Assembly (NCBI GenBank): GCA_028283825.1
Contig: JAPWJW010000001.1
Span: 1,488,001-1,552,000, forward strand
DNA: 64,000 nt
Source of the DNA: Azospirillaceae bacterium
GTDB taxonomy: Bacteria; Pseudomonadota; Alphaproteobacteria; Azospirillales; Azospirillaceae
Reading direction: 5' to 3'
Shown here one piece after another: positions 11,987 to 20,006 of the stretch. Made by a program: the position numbers and the translations under genes. The notes below the pieces were generated by a model that did not search any database, was not told the origin of the DNA, and saw only the letters and a list, made by a program, of their open reading frames with translations. The stretch's first letter is position 1, and every line of letters begins with the position of its first letter.

Positions 11987-13618
11987 TTAGCGCGGCAGGC
12001 CGGCGATGCCGCTCGTCAGGGGGCTGCCGGCCAAGGGCGCGCGGGTCGGGCGCAGGCCGTGGCGGTAGATTTGCGCGACCAGGTCGCGATGGCGGGGCAG
12101 CAAGGTCAGGGCGCGGTCCGCCTGCTGGCGGATGGCGGCGAATTCCCGCTTGGCCTCGTCCATGAAACGGAAGGCGCCGGCCTTGGCGCGGAGGTCCGTC
12201 TTGTATCCCATGCCGTACAGCACGAACTGCCAGCTGGAATCGGTGAAGGTGTCGATGTTGAGGTCGAAGTCCAGCGCGTCGGGCGGGCGGTGGCGCCAGC
12301 GGTCCAGCAGGTCGGCCAGGCTGTCGGGCACGGTGGCGGCGTCGGCGTTGTCGCGCCAGAAGGCGCTGTCGGTCCGCTGTGTCAGACAGTAGTGCATCTT
12401 CAGGAAATCGATGGCGCGCTCATAGCGCTGCAGCATCACCCGGTTGAACTGGCGCGCCGCCGTTTCCATCTCGCCCGCCCAGGGGAACAAGGTGGTCAGC
12501 AGGGCGGCCGCCACCTCGACCTGGACGATGCCGGTGGATTCCAGCGGCTCGAGGAAGCCGCTGGCCAAGCCGATGGCCACGCAGTTGCGCACCCAGGGTT
12601 TGGGGCGATAGCCGGCCTCGAACCGGAAGGCGCGGGCGGTCTTGCCTTCTGAAGCCGCGCCCAGGTATCCCCGCAGCACCTCTTCCGCGCGGGCGTCGTC
12701 GGTGTGGTCGGAGGAATAGACGTAGCCGGTGCCGCGGCGGTTCTCCAAGCCGATGTCCCAGGTCCAGCCCGCCTCGTGCGCGGTGGCGCGGGTGTAGGAG
12801 GGGATGGGCGCGTCCGGCCGGTCGTAGGGCACCTGCATCGCGACAGCGCGATCACAGAACAGCCACTTGCGGCAGGATTCATAGGGCGACTTCAGCGCCT
12901 GGCCGATCAGGCGCGCGTGGAAGCCGGTGCAATCGATGTAAAGGTCGGCTGACAGCTCGCCATGTTCCTTGGTGACGATGGCGGCGATGGCACCGCTTTC
13001 ATCCAGGCGGACATCATCCACCGTGCCCACGACATGCCGCACGCCCAGATCGATGCCGACCATCCGCAGCAGGCGCGCGAACTTCACGGCGTCGAAGTGA
13101 TAGGCGTAGTTCAGGCGCGCGGCATAATCCTCATCGCCCGACCGCTTGGGCGCCAGGGCGGCGTCGGCCACCCGCTTTTGCAGGATCACCGCCTCATCCA
13201 GCGGCACATCCTTGCCGGCGGCCCCCAGAAGCCAATAGGGCAGCAGGTCCAGGTTCTGCGGCGTCATCGCCGTCTGGAAGGGGTGGAAATAATGGTCGCG
13301 GCCGGGGCTGCCGGGGGCATGCTGCCAATGGTCGAAGCGGATGCCCTGCTTGAAGGTGGCCTCGGCTTCTCGCAGGAAGACGGACTCGTCGATGCCGATG
13401 CGGCTGAGCGTGCGCTGGATATGGGGGAAGGTGCCTTCGCCCACGCCCAGGATGCCGATGTCGGCCGATTCCACCAGGGTGATGCGGGCCCCGCCCGGCT
13501 GTGAGATGGCCAGCGTGCGGGCGAGATAGGCGGCCGTCAGCCAGCCGGCCGTGCCGCCGCCGACGATCAGGACGTTCTTGACCGGGGCTTGGTCTGTTGC
13601 GGCCTGGGGATGCGCCAT
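11987..13618 (-). CDS. flavin-dependent tryptophan-halogenase family protein (halogenase 2)
   Basis: Second halogenase-family flavoenzyme, 543 residues. The frame extends to an in-frame TTG at 13642, but the ATG at 13616-13618 is better placed behind GGAAGG. GGGTAGW is at residues 20-26, the family Lys is in ATFKQGIRF (Lys90), and EPLESTGI marks the active-site Glu region. The WxWxIP signature reads WTWDIG, so its last Pro is replaced by Gly; this could change substrate-channel geometry. It lies 120 nt downstream of TonB receptor 2 on the same strand. Function is unknown, as for halogenase 1; the two are clear paralogues but not near-identical. Confidence 0.87.
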   Translation of the reverse strand: MAHPQAATDQAPVKNVLIVGGGTAGWLTAAYLARTLAISQPGGARITLVESADIGILGVGEGTFPHIQRTLSRIGIDESVFLREAEATFKQGIRFDHWQHAPGSPGRDHYFHPFQTAMTPQNLDLLPYWLLGAAGKDVPLDEAVILQKRVADAALAPKRSGDEDYAARLNYAYHFDAVKFARLLRMVGIDLGVRHVVGTVDDVRLDESGAIAAIVTKEHGELSADLYIDCTGFHARLIGQALKSPYESCRKWLFCDRAVAMQVPYDRPDAPIPSYTRATAHEAGWTWDIGLENRRGTGYVYSSDHTDDARAEEVLRGYLGAASEGKTARAFRFEAGYRPKPWVRNCVAIGLASGFLEPLESTGIVQVEVAAALLTTLFPWAGEMETAARQFNRVMLQRYERAIDFLKMHYCLTQRTDSAFWRDNADAATVPDSLADLLDRWRHRPPDALDFDLNIDTFTDSSWQFVLYGMGYKTDLRAKAGAFRFMDEAKREFAAIRQQADRALTLLPRHRDLVAQIYRHGLRPTRAPLAGSPLTSGIAGLPR

Positions 13619-13677
13619 GGTGCGAACCTTCCCTTGGGGCAACCCGTGGGTGCCCGATCTAGTCCCATAATGGACGA

Positions 13678-13706
13678 AACCCCCGGCCCATGACAGGCCG
13701 GGGGTT
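13678..13706 (-). terminator. stem-loop between TonB receptor 2 and halogenase 2
   Basis: AACCCCCGGCC (13678-13688) pairs perfectly with GGCCGGGGGTT (13696-13706). The minus-strand T tract is only three bases, so read-through into the halogenase gene is likely. The position mirrors the terminator between receptor 1 and halogenase 1. Confidence 0.6.
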
Positions 13707-13738
13707 CCATCTACGCTGCTGCTGACCCGTCGCCGGGA

Positions 13739-16576
13739 TCAGTAGTTGAAGCGGATCGTCATGGTGTAGCGACGATCGGCCACGAACCAGCTGCGGCCGT
13801 ACTGCTGGCTGCCGTAACCCATCAGCGTGTGCGTGACGCTGTTGGTCAGGTTCTGGCCTTCCACGCTGACGCTGATGTTGTCGTTGAAGTTGTACGCCAC
13901 CGACGCGTCCAGCTGACCGAAGCTGTCGGAGAAGATGGGCAGGTTGTAGACGACGGTGTCGCCGGCGCTGTTTGTGTAGGTGCCGTTGGTGCCGTTGGCC
14001 GTCGGGGTCAGCAGGTACTTGCTGCGCCAGGTGTAGGCCAAGCGGGCCGAGATCGGGCCTTTCTCGTACATGCCGGTGATGTTGTAGTTGTAGCGCGACA
14101 GCAGGTCCACCGGCAGGCCGGTGATCCGGTTGCCCAGCATGTCGTAGGACAGGTCGCCGGGGCTGCGGCTGTAGATGTAGGTGAAGTTGGTGTCGATGCC
14201 CAGGCCGTCGAACGGGTCGGGCAGGAAGGTGAAGAACTTCTGGATGCCGAATTCCGCACCCTTGATGTAGGCGGCCGGGGTGTTGAAGTAGCCGCTGACC
14301 GATGCCGTCATCGGGGTGACGCCGCTGGGCAGGTTGAAGGGCTCCGTCACCGACGTCACGCCGTAGGAGATGTAGTCCTTGATCTGCTTGTAGAAGCCGG
14401 CCAGGTGAACCTGGCTGCCGTCGGGCATGTACCACTCGATGGAGGCATCGAGGTTGTTGGCCAGCTGCGGCTTCAGGTTCGGGTTGCCCGACGACGCGGT
14501 GGCGCCGTTGACATTGCGGTCGGTGTCGGTGGTCAGGCTCAGGCTACCCGCAGCACTCATGGCGCTGAAGCTCGGGTTGCTCATCGTCTGATAGGCGGCG
14601 AAGCGCAGGTGCACGTCGTCGTTCGGCATGAACTGGATGTTGAACGACGGCAGGGCCATCATGCTGTTGTGGCCACCGGAGTTGGTGGAATAACCGCCCG
14701 GCAGGTCGATCAGCTGGCCCTGGTAGATGACCTGGCCGGTCGGCTGCTGGATGGCGCCGTAGCTGCTGTTCTCGGTGTTCACGAGGCGAACGCCGAAGTT
14801 GCCGTTCATCTTCCAGCCGCTGCTGAAGAGGTTGTCTTCACCGAAGCGGGCCATGATGTAGGCGGATTCGGTCCGCGTCTTGGTGTGGGAGACCGTGGCC
14901 TCGTTGTAGGTCACCGGCTGGGTGGTGTCGCCGGCCGTGCCGTACAGCTGGTGGATGAGGCTCAGGTTCTCCGGATACCCCTTCACCAGCGACCAGGACG
15001 GGATCCAGGCCACGCCCGGCAGGCTGGTGGCGCCGCGGAAGAAGTTGCTGAAGGAATACAGGCTGGCGTTGCCGGCCGCGGCGGCATTGACCAGGGACTG
15101 GCTGGTGTCCAGGCCGGTCCAATTATAGCTGGAGACGTTGTCCTTTTCCGTCCGGTCGGCGAAGCGGGCGCCCACCTTGAACGAACGCAGGAAGCCGCTG
15201 TCGGAAACGTGGTAGTCGGCATCGCCGGACCAGGCGAACTCACGACCGTAGTGGTTCTCCAGGTGATCCATCGTGGCGCTCCAGTACGTGTTGGCCGGGT
15301 TGGCCAAGCTGGAGGCGTTGTTGACGGTGATGACCGGCAGGTCACCGGTCAGGTTGATGCCGTAGCCCGGGACCGTCGTCGTGGAGAACAGGTCGATGCG
15401 TTCCTGCTGCGACTGCGACACCGCGTACTGGAAGTCGGAGGTGATGGTCCAGTTCGACGTCGGCGTCCACTTGAAGCCCTGCGACAGGTCGGTGGTGACG
15501 TTGTGCTGGACGGTGTAGCCCGGATTGATGGAGGCGGAACCGCCGGTACCCGGACTGGTGGTCGAGGTTAGCGAATTGGACGACAGCAGGCCGCCGTTGC
15601 TGCCGAAGACGCTATCGCTGTCGGCAGCCACGTTGACGTTGACGCCGCCCTGGTTGTAGACGCCGGTTTCCTGCGACGTGCTCCAGTAATCCGAGCGGAA
15701 GCCCGTCTGGTAGAAGGTCAGGTCGTTGCTGGGCGACCATTGCAGGGCTTCGTAAGCGCCCAGGCGCTTGCGGTCGAAGGTTCCCGAGCGCCAGTCGAAA
15801 CCACCGGGGACGTAGACGTCCTTGCCCTGGTAGGTCTGGGGAAAGTACGGCTCGACCTGGATGGTGTCGTGGCGGGTGCTGATGTCGGAATAGGCGACGT
15901 CGAACATGGCGCCGACTTCGCCGATACCGGTCTGCCAACGGTTGGCGTACAGCAGCGAGCCGCCGGGGCGGGTCTGGTCGATGAAGTCGCCGTAGCTGGC
16001 GGAGATGGAGCCGCTGATCGTTTCCTTGTCATAGTCGAACGGCAGCTTGGTGCGCATGTTCACCGAACCGCCGATGCCGCCTTCGATGACGTCGGGCGAG
16101 CCGCTCTTGATCACATCGATGCCGGCCAGCAGCTCGGGCGGGACGTCTTCGAACAGCAGGGCGCGACCGCCGTTGGCGCTGAACGCCTCACGGCCGTTCA
16201 GGGTGCTGCTGACCTGGCTCAGGCCGCGCACCGTGACGCCGGACCCTTCCACCGAATAGTGGTCGGGGTCGCCGACGGCGGCGAAGTGGGTGATGGACAC
16301 ACCGGGAACGCGCTGCAGCACTTCCGTGACGCTGTTGTCCGGCAGCTTGCCGGCCTCGTCGGCCGAGATCGAGTCAAGGATCATGTCGGCCGCCGCCTTG
16401 CGCTTGTTGGCGTCGGACAGGGCGTAACGCTGGCCGGTGACGACGATTTCCTGCAGGTCGTCATCCGCGGCGGCGGTCTGGGCCTGCGCGAAGGCGGCCG
16501 TGCTGAACGCGGTCAGGACCAGCGCGGAGGCGCCAGCCAGCACGAAAGAACGATAGGAATCTTGGGGCCTTCTCAT
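13739..16576 (-). CDS. TonB-dependent receptor 2, Caulobacter type
   Basis: Outer-membrane TonB-dependent receptor of 945 residues. It has a signal peptide ending FAQAQT, a TonB-box-like [12 protein letters not shown] near residue 40, plug motifs (SVTEVLQRVPGVSI, VRGLSQVSSTLNGRE, DVIEGGIGGSVNMRT), and a beta-barrel ending in RRYTMTIRFNY. The leader sequence before the ATG is almost the same as that of receptor 1, and the promoter has the same layout plus a second LacI-type site. The halogenase 2 gene follows. The proposed cargo, xyloglucan oligosaccharides or a related glycan, rests on the surrounding hydrolases only. Confidence 0.93.
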   Translation of the reverse strand: MRRPQDSYRSFVLAGASALVLTAFSTAAFAQAQTAAADDDLQEIVVTGQRYALSDANKRKAAADMILDSISADEAGKLPDNSVTEVLQRVPGVSITHFAAVGDPDHYSVEGSGVTVRGLSQVSSTLNGREAFSANGGRALLFEDVPPELLAGIDVIKSGSPDVIEGGIGGSVNMRTKLPFDYDKETISGSISASYGDFIDQTRPGGSLLYANRWQTGIGEVGAMFDVAYSDISTRHDTIQVEPYFPQTYQGKDVYVPGGFDWRSGTFDRKRLGAYEALQWSPSNDLTFYQTGFRSDYWSTSQETGVYNQGGVNVNVAADSDSVFGSNGGLLSSNSLTSTTSPGTGGSASINPGYTVQHNVTTDLSQGFKWTPTSNWTITSDFQYAVSQSQQERIDLFSTTTVPGYGINLTGDLPVITVNNASSLANPANTYWSATMDHLENHYGREFAWSGDADYHVSDSGFLRSFKVGARFADRTEKDNVSSYNWTGLDTSQSLVNAAAAGNASLYSFSNFFRGATSLPGVAWIPSWSLVKGYPENLSLIHQLYGTAGDTTQPVTYNEATVSHTKTRTESAYIMARFGEDNLFSSGWKMNGNFGVRLVNTENSSYGAIQQPTGQVIYQGQLIDLPGGYSTNSGGHNSMMALPSFNIQFMPNDDVHLRFAAYQTMSNPSFSAMSAAGSLSLTTDTDRNVNGATASSGNPNLKPQLANNLDASIEWYMPDGSQVHLAGFYKQIKDYISYGVTSVTEPFNLPSGVTPMTASVSGYFNTPAAYIKGAEFGIQKFFTFLPDPFDGLGIDTNFTYIYSRSPGDLSYDMLGNRITGLPVDLLSRYNYNITGMYEKGPISARLAYTWRSKYLLTPTANGTNGTYTNSAGDTVVYNLPIFSDSFGQLDASVAYNFNDNISVSVEGQNLTNSVTHTLMGYGSQQYGRSWFVADRRYTMTIRFNY

Positions 16577-17411
16577 GGCGTTTCCCTTCCCTGGATTATC
16601 TTTTTCCGCAGGAGTTTCCCCTGCGGCTCTTGGCGGCCCGGGTGCAGCCTTACTGGCACGTCATCCCGTAGTCATATAAATGCATAGGGGAGTTCAAACG
16701 GCCGTGCAATGGGAGAATGTTAGCGCTCCCATGAAAAATGTTACCGCTACCGTCTTTTACAGTATGGCGTGATATTTTTGCAAATAAGTTCAGTGAGTTC
16801 GCAAAACAATCTGCTCGGACGCGAGCGCGAAAGACATCTGAAAACGCTCCACCAACAGTGGCGGAAGGGTGGCGGCCAAGAGGGCGCATTCCGCTATAAT
16901 ATATATAAATTACAATGGCTTGATCGTGAGAATTTCAATGCCGCCAAAGGGTCGATGCATGCCTTTGGTCCAAGGGGAAGGGTGACAAGTTGTCGCAAGA
17001 ACAATGTTAGGGTGAAATATGCCTTATTGCAAATAAAGCAGGTTGACCCTATGCCTTTAGTATTGTAGTGCCCATTTTACAATAATCGTGTCATTTCGGT
17101 GGCCCTATTAATTCGCCGTTTTGATTGATTGAGCGGCGACTAAATCGAAGCTTGGTTAATGGGCTTTATGACATGGATTTCATGATAGACAAGCGGACGT
17201 CACCCCCGGTGCGCGGGGCAAGATTGCCGGTTCGGTTTCACAAACTGATCTCGTTTTAATGCCGCCGGCCACGGCAATGCCTGGCGCGGGCGGTGCTGCC
17301 GCGCGGTATGACCGGGACGATGCGAGATCGCATCCCGGCCGCCTTTCGACGGTGGTCGGCCGCTGTCACGTGACAGTTCGCGACTCTGGCAGGCGAAGGG
17401 GGAGGGACCGC
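16577..17411. other. 835-base intergenic region, partly AT-rich
   Basis: The left 175 bases hold the receptor 2 promoter and operators. From about 16750 to 17200 the sequence is clearly AT-richer than the rest of the window, with runs such as TATAATATATATAAAT near 16895. Short open frames exist here, but none has a good ribosome site or recognisable protein. From 17200 to 17411 the composition returns to normal without a gene. It could be a large regulatory region or a decayed insertion. Confidence 0.5.
16681..16752 (-). promoter_or_regulatory. TonB receptor 2 promoter with two LacI-type sites
   Basis: Minus-strand -35 TTGCAC (16704-16709), a 17-bp spacer and -10 TATGCA (16681-16686). Upstream lie TGTTAGCGCTCCCA (16718-16731) and TGTTACCGCTACCG (16739-16752), 21 bp apart start to start, i.e. 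two helical turns on the same DNA face. The first resembles the site before receptor 1 and xylX; the second resembles the sites before GH35 and lacI. Confidence 0.62.
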
Positions 17412-17945
17412 TTATTTGATCAGGGCGGCGACATCCCGGAAGCGCGGATGCGCCGCGGTGCTCAGCCATTCGAACACCGCCATCTCGGTGGTGATGATCT
17501 CCACGCCGTGCCCCGCCATGCGCGCCAGGCCTGAATCCTTGTTCGGTTGCGTGCGGGATCCCACGGCGTCCGCCACGACATGGACCTTGCGGCCCAGGTC
17601 GATCAGGCCCAGGGCGGTTTGCAGCACGCAGACATGGGTCTCACATCCGGTCAGCACGACGGCGTGGCCGTCGGGCAACTGGTCCAGGAAGCCCGGTGCG
17701 GGCACGGCGCTGAAACTCATCTTCTCCACCACCCGGGCGGGATCGGGCGTCAGATCGGGAAGGGTCGGGCCCAGCCCCTTGGGGTTCTGTTCCGTGAACA
17801 GCACCGCAATGTCCAGCAATGCCGCAGCCGACAGCAGGCGGCGGATGTTGGCGATGACGGCTGGGCCACCGTCGATGGCGGGCATCAGGCGTCCCTGCGC
17901 ATCCACCACCACCAGCGTGCTGTTCGTACGGTCCAGGGTCGGCAT
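17412..17945 (-). CDS. isochorismatase-like cysteine hydrolase
   Basis: Cytosolic cysteine hydrolase of 177 residues. I chose the ATG at 17943-17945 behind an AAGGGGGATCAAGGG ribosome-site region; the longer frame upstream has low-complexity, non-family sequence. The isochorismatase-family triad is visible: Asp in LVVVDAQGRL, Lys in VEKMSFSA, and Cys in TGCETHVCV. The short form resembles YcaC/MES-1-type hydrolases that act on small amides rather than true isochorismatases. The gene stands alone between the AT-rich region and the divergent GH35 promoter, and no neighbour points to its substrate. Confidence 0.83.
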   Translation of the reverse strand: MPTLDRTNSTLVVVDAQGRLMPAIDGGPAVIANIRRLLSAAALLDIAVLFTEQNPKGLGPTLPDLTPDPARVVEKMSFSAVPAPGFLDQLPDGHAVVLTGCETHVCVLQTALGLIDLGRKVHVVADAVGSRTQPNKDSGLARMAGHGVEIITTEMAVFEWLSTAAHPRFRDVAALIK

Positions 17946-18112
17946 CCCTTGATCCCCCTTGGTGCGGGGCTTGGGGGCCCCAACCCGGCTGATATGGGAA
18001 GCCGGGGGTGGTGCGCTCAAGGGGCCATGCCCGGCGGTCGCGCGATTTTGGCCCCGATGCCGCCTGGTTCCCCCGAACCACGCGGCACTTCTGCCTAAAG
18101 TCAGAGGCGCGC

Positions 18113-18165
18113 TGTTACCGGTATCAGACATCCCGCGTTGATTTGGTAACGCTAACGCGTATGAT
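18113..18165 (+). promoter_or_regulatory. GH35-GH31 promoter with two LacI-type operators
   Basis: TGTTACCGGTATCA at 18113-18126 is a nearly symmetric 14-bp palindrome. A promoter TTGATT (18138-18143), 16-bp spacer, TATGAT (18160-18165) follows. The spacer is filled by a second operator-like site, TGGTAACGCTAACG (18144-18157). The two sites are 31 bp apart, about three helical turns. A site between -35 and -10 is a classic repression position. Confidence 0.65.
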
Positions 18166-18190
18166 CACCTGCACTCCGGCATGATCATAC
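18159..18190. repeat. 9-bp perfect inverted repeat at the GH35 transcription start
   Basis: GTATGATCA (18159-18167) and TGATCATAC (18182-18190) are separated by 14 bases and overlap the -10 and early transcribed region. Each arm also contains the palindrome TGATCA, with 20 bp between the two. It could bind a dimeric regulator or form an mRNA 5' hairpin. Confidence 0.6.
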
Positions 18191-18278
18191 AAATACCGGA
18201 AGATGGGTTGGACGGGGGTGCCCCCAAGGGCTGTTTCCCCCATGTATAAGAGAGATACGGGCTTGGGAGGGCCTGCCG

Positions 18279-19928
18279 ATGACAAGCGTTCTGGACACGC
18301 GCCTGATGGGGGCGAAGGCCCTGGGCCGCTCCATGCTGATGGCCGCCACCGTGCTGGCGGGCATGGCCCCGGCGGTGGGCGCGCACGCCGCCGACACTAC
18401 CGAGATGCCGCGCCTCGTGCGCCAAGATGGCCGTTTCGCCCTGATGGTCGATGGCGCGCCCTATCTGGTGCTGGGCGCCCAGGCCAACAACTCCAGCAAC
18501 TGGCCGGCCATGCTGCCGCAGGTTTGGCCGGCGGTGGAGCAGGTGCAGGCCAACACCCTGTTCATGCCCATCGCCTGGCAGCAGATCGAGGCCAAGGAAG
18601 GCCAGTTCGACTTCAGCTTCCTGGACACGCTGCTGACCCAGGCGCGGGAACATGACAAGCACCTGGTGCTGCTGTGGTTCGGCACCTGGAAGAACAACGG
18701 CCCCGCCTATGCGCCCGACTGGGTGAAGCTGAACAACGACCGCTTCCCCCGCGTGGTCGATGCCAAGGGCCTGATGCGTAATTCGCTGTCGCCGCTGACA
18801 CCGGCAACGCTGGAGGCGGACAAGAAGGCGTTCGTCGCCTTCATGCGCCATCTGAAGCAGGCAGATCCGCAGCACACCGTCATCATGGTGCAGGTGGAGA
18901 ACGAGACCGGCACCTACGGCGCCGTGCGTGACTTCCGGCCCGAGGCGCAGAAGGTGTTCGAGGCCAAGGTGCCGGACGACCTGGTCAAGGCCCTGCACAA
19001 GCAGCCGGGCACCTGGAAGGAAGTGTTCGGCAAGGATGCCGACGAGTTTTTCCACGCCTGGCACATCGCCCGCTTCGTCGACCAGGTGGCCGCCGCCGGC
19101 AAGGCCGAATACCCCATTCCCATGTACGTGAACGCCGCCCTGCGCGACGCGTTCAAGGACCAGGACCCCTACACCTATTCCAGCGGCGGCCCGACCTGGA
19201 ACGTGCTGGACGTGTGGAAGGCCGGGGCCCCCAACATCGACATGATCGGCCCGGACATCTACGACCGCGGGTACGAGTTCTATACCAAGACGCTGGAGCA
19301 GTATAAGCGGCCGGACAACGCCCTGATGGTGGCGGAGACCGGCAACGACCAGGTCTATGCCCGCTATATCTTCGCCACGCTGGGCCACCAGGGCATCGGC
19401 TTCGCCCCGTTCGGCATCGATTACACCCGTTATGTGAATTACCCGCTGGGTGCGGCGAAAATCGATCCGGAATCCCTGGAACCGTTCGCCATGAACTTCC
19501 GCCTGCTGGGTTCCATGAACCGCGAGCTGGCGGCCCTCAGCCTGAAGGGCAAGGTGTGGGGGGCGTCGGAACCGACGGCGGAACACAGCAACGTCCTGGA
19601 CATCGGGCCCTATAAGGCCACCATCAGCTATGGCATGCCGCAATTCGGCGATGCCAAGCCCACGGGCAACGACAAGCTCAACGGCGGCGTGGTGATCGCC
19701 GAGCTAGCGCCCAACGAGTACCTGGTGGCCGGCTACCACGCCCGGGTGGAGTTCGCCCAGACCACCAAGACCGGCAAGAACGGTTTCATGCTGGCCAGTG
19801 TGGAGGAGGGGCACTACCAGGACGGCAAGTGGGTGTTCGACCGCCTGTGGAATGGCGACCAGACCGACTACGGCTTGAACTTCACCTCCGCCCCGCAGAT
19901 CCTGAAGGTGCGTTTCGCCACCTACTGA
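18279..19928 (+). CDS. GH35 beta-galactosidase (DUF5597 type)
   Basis: Retaining beta-galactosidase that would remove the galactosyl cap from xyloglucan side chains in the periplasm. GGGAGGG stands about 8 nt before the ATG. The 549 residues start with a signal peptide (LMAATVLAGMAPAVGAHAA), then the GH35 barrel: MVQVENETGTYG with the acid/base Glu about residue 209, and LMVAETGN with the nucleophile about residue 353. The C-terminal region is the DUF5597 type seen in Bgl35A-like enzymes of Cellvibrio and Xanthomonas xyloglucan loci, not the large plant or fungal type. GH31 follows after 78 nt. Confidence 0.88.
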   Translation: MTSVLDTRLMGAKALGRSMLMAATVLAGMAPAVGAHAADTTEMPRLVRQDGRFALMVDGAPYLVLGAQANNSSNWPAMLPQVWPAVEQVQANTLFMPIAWQQIEAKEGQFDFSFLDTLLTQAREHDKHLVLLWFGTWKNNGPAYAPDWVKLNNDRFPRVVDAKGLMRNSLSPLTPATLEADKKAFVAFMRHLKQADPQHTVIMVQVENETGTYGAVRDFRPEAQKVFEAKVPDDLVKALHKQPGTWKEVFGKDADEFFHAWHIARFVDQVAAAGKAEYPIPMYVNAALRDAFKDQDPYTYSSGGPTWNVLDVWKAGAPNIDMIGPDIYDRGYEFYTKTLEQYKRPDNALMVAETGNDQVYARYIFATLGHQGIGFAPFGIDYTRYVNYPLGAAKIDPESLEPFAMNFRLLGSMNRELAALSLKGKVWGASEPTAEHSNVLDIGPYKATISYGMPQFGDAKPTGNDKLNGGVVIAELAPNEYLVAGYHARVEFAQTTKTGKNGFMLASVEEGHYQDGKWVFDRLWNGDQTDYGLNFTSAPQILKVRFATY

Positions 19929-19945
19929 CGCCGGTTGACGTGATA

Positions 19946-19969
19946 CGGGCCCGGTTGGCGCCGGGCCCG
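19946..19969 (+). terminator. stem-loop between GH35 and GH31
   Basis: CGGGCCCGG (19946-19954) pairs with CCGGGCCCG (19961-19969), followed by CCCTCCTTTTC. The T run is short and offset, so it is more likely a partial terminator or mRNA-processing hairpin that lowers GH31 expression relative to GH35. Confidence 0.5.
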
Positions 19970-20006
19970 CCCTCCTTTTCAAATCCTCTCCTCTAGGAGA
20001 CACGAC

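Larger units (their letters stand above)
17946..18278. other. intergenic region between isochorismatase-like gene and GH35
   Basis: This 333-base gap carries the GH35 control region at 18113-18190 (two LacI-type sites, a promoter and a 9-bp inverted repeat). I see nothing identifiable in 17946-18112 beyond the untranslated start of the minus-strand gene. Confidence 0.55.

Noticed and set aside
16769-17068. 99-codon frame in the AT-rich intergenic pocket
   Set aside because: No ribosome site, no recognisable motif and an unstructured, charged sequence; chance is the simpler explanation in AT-rich DNA.
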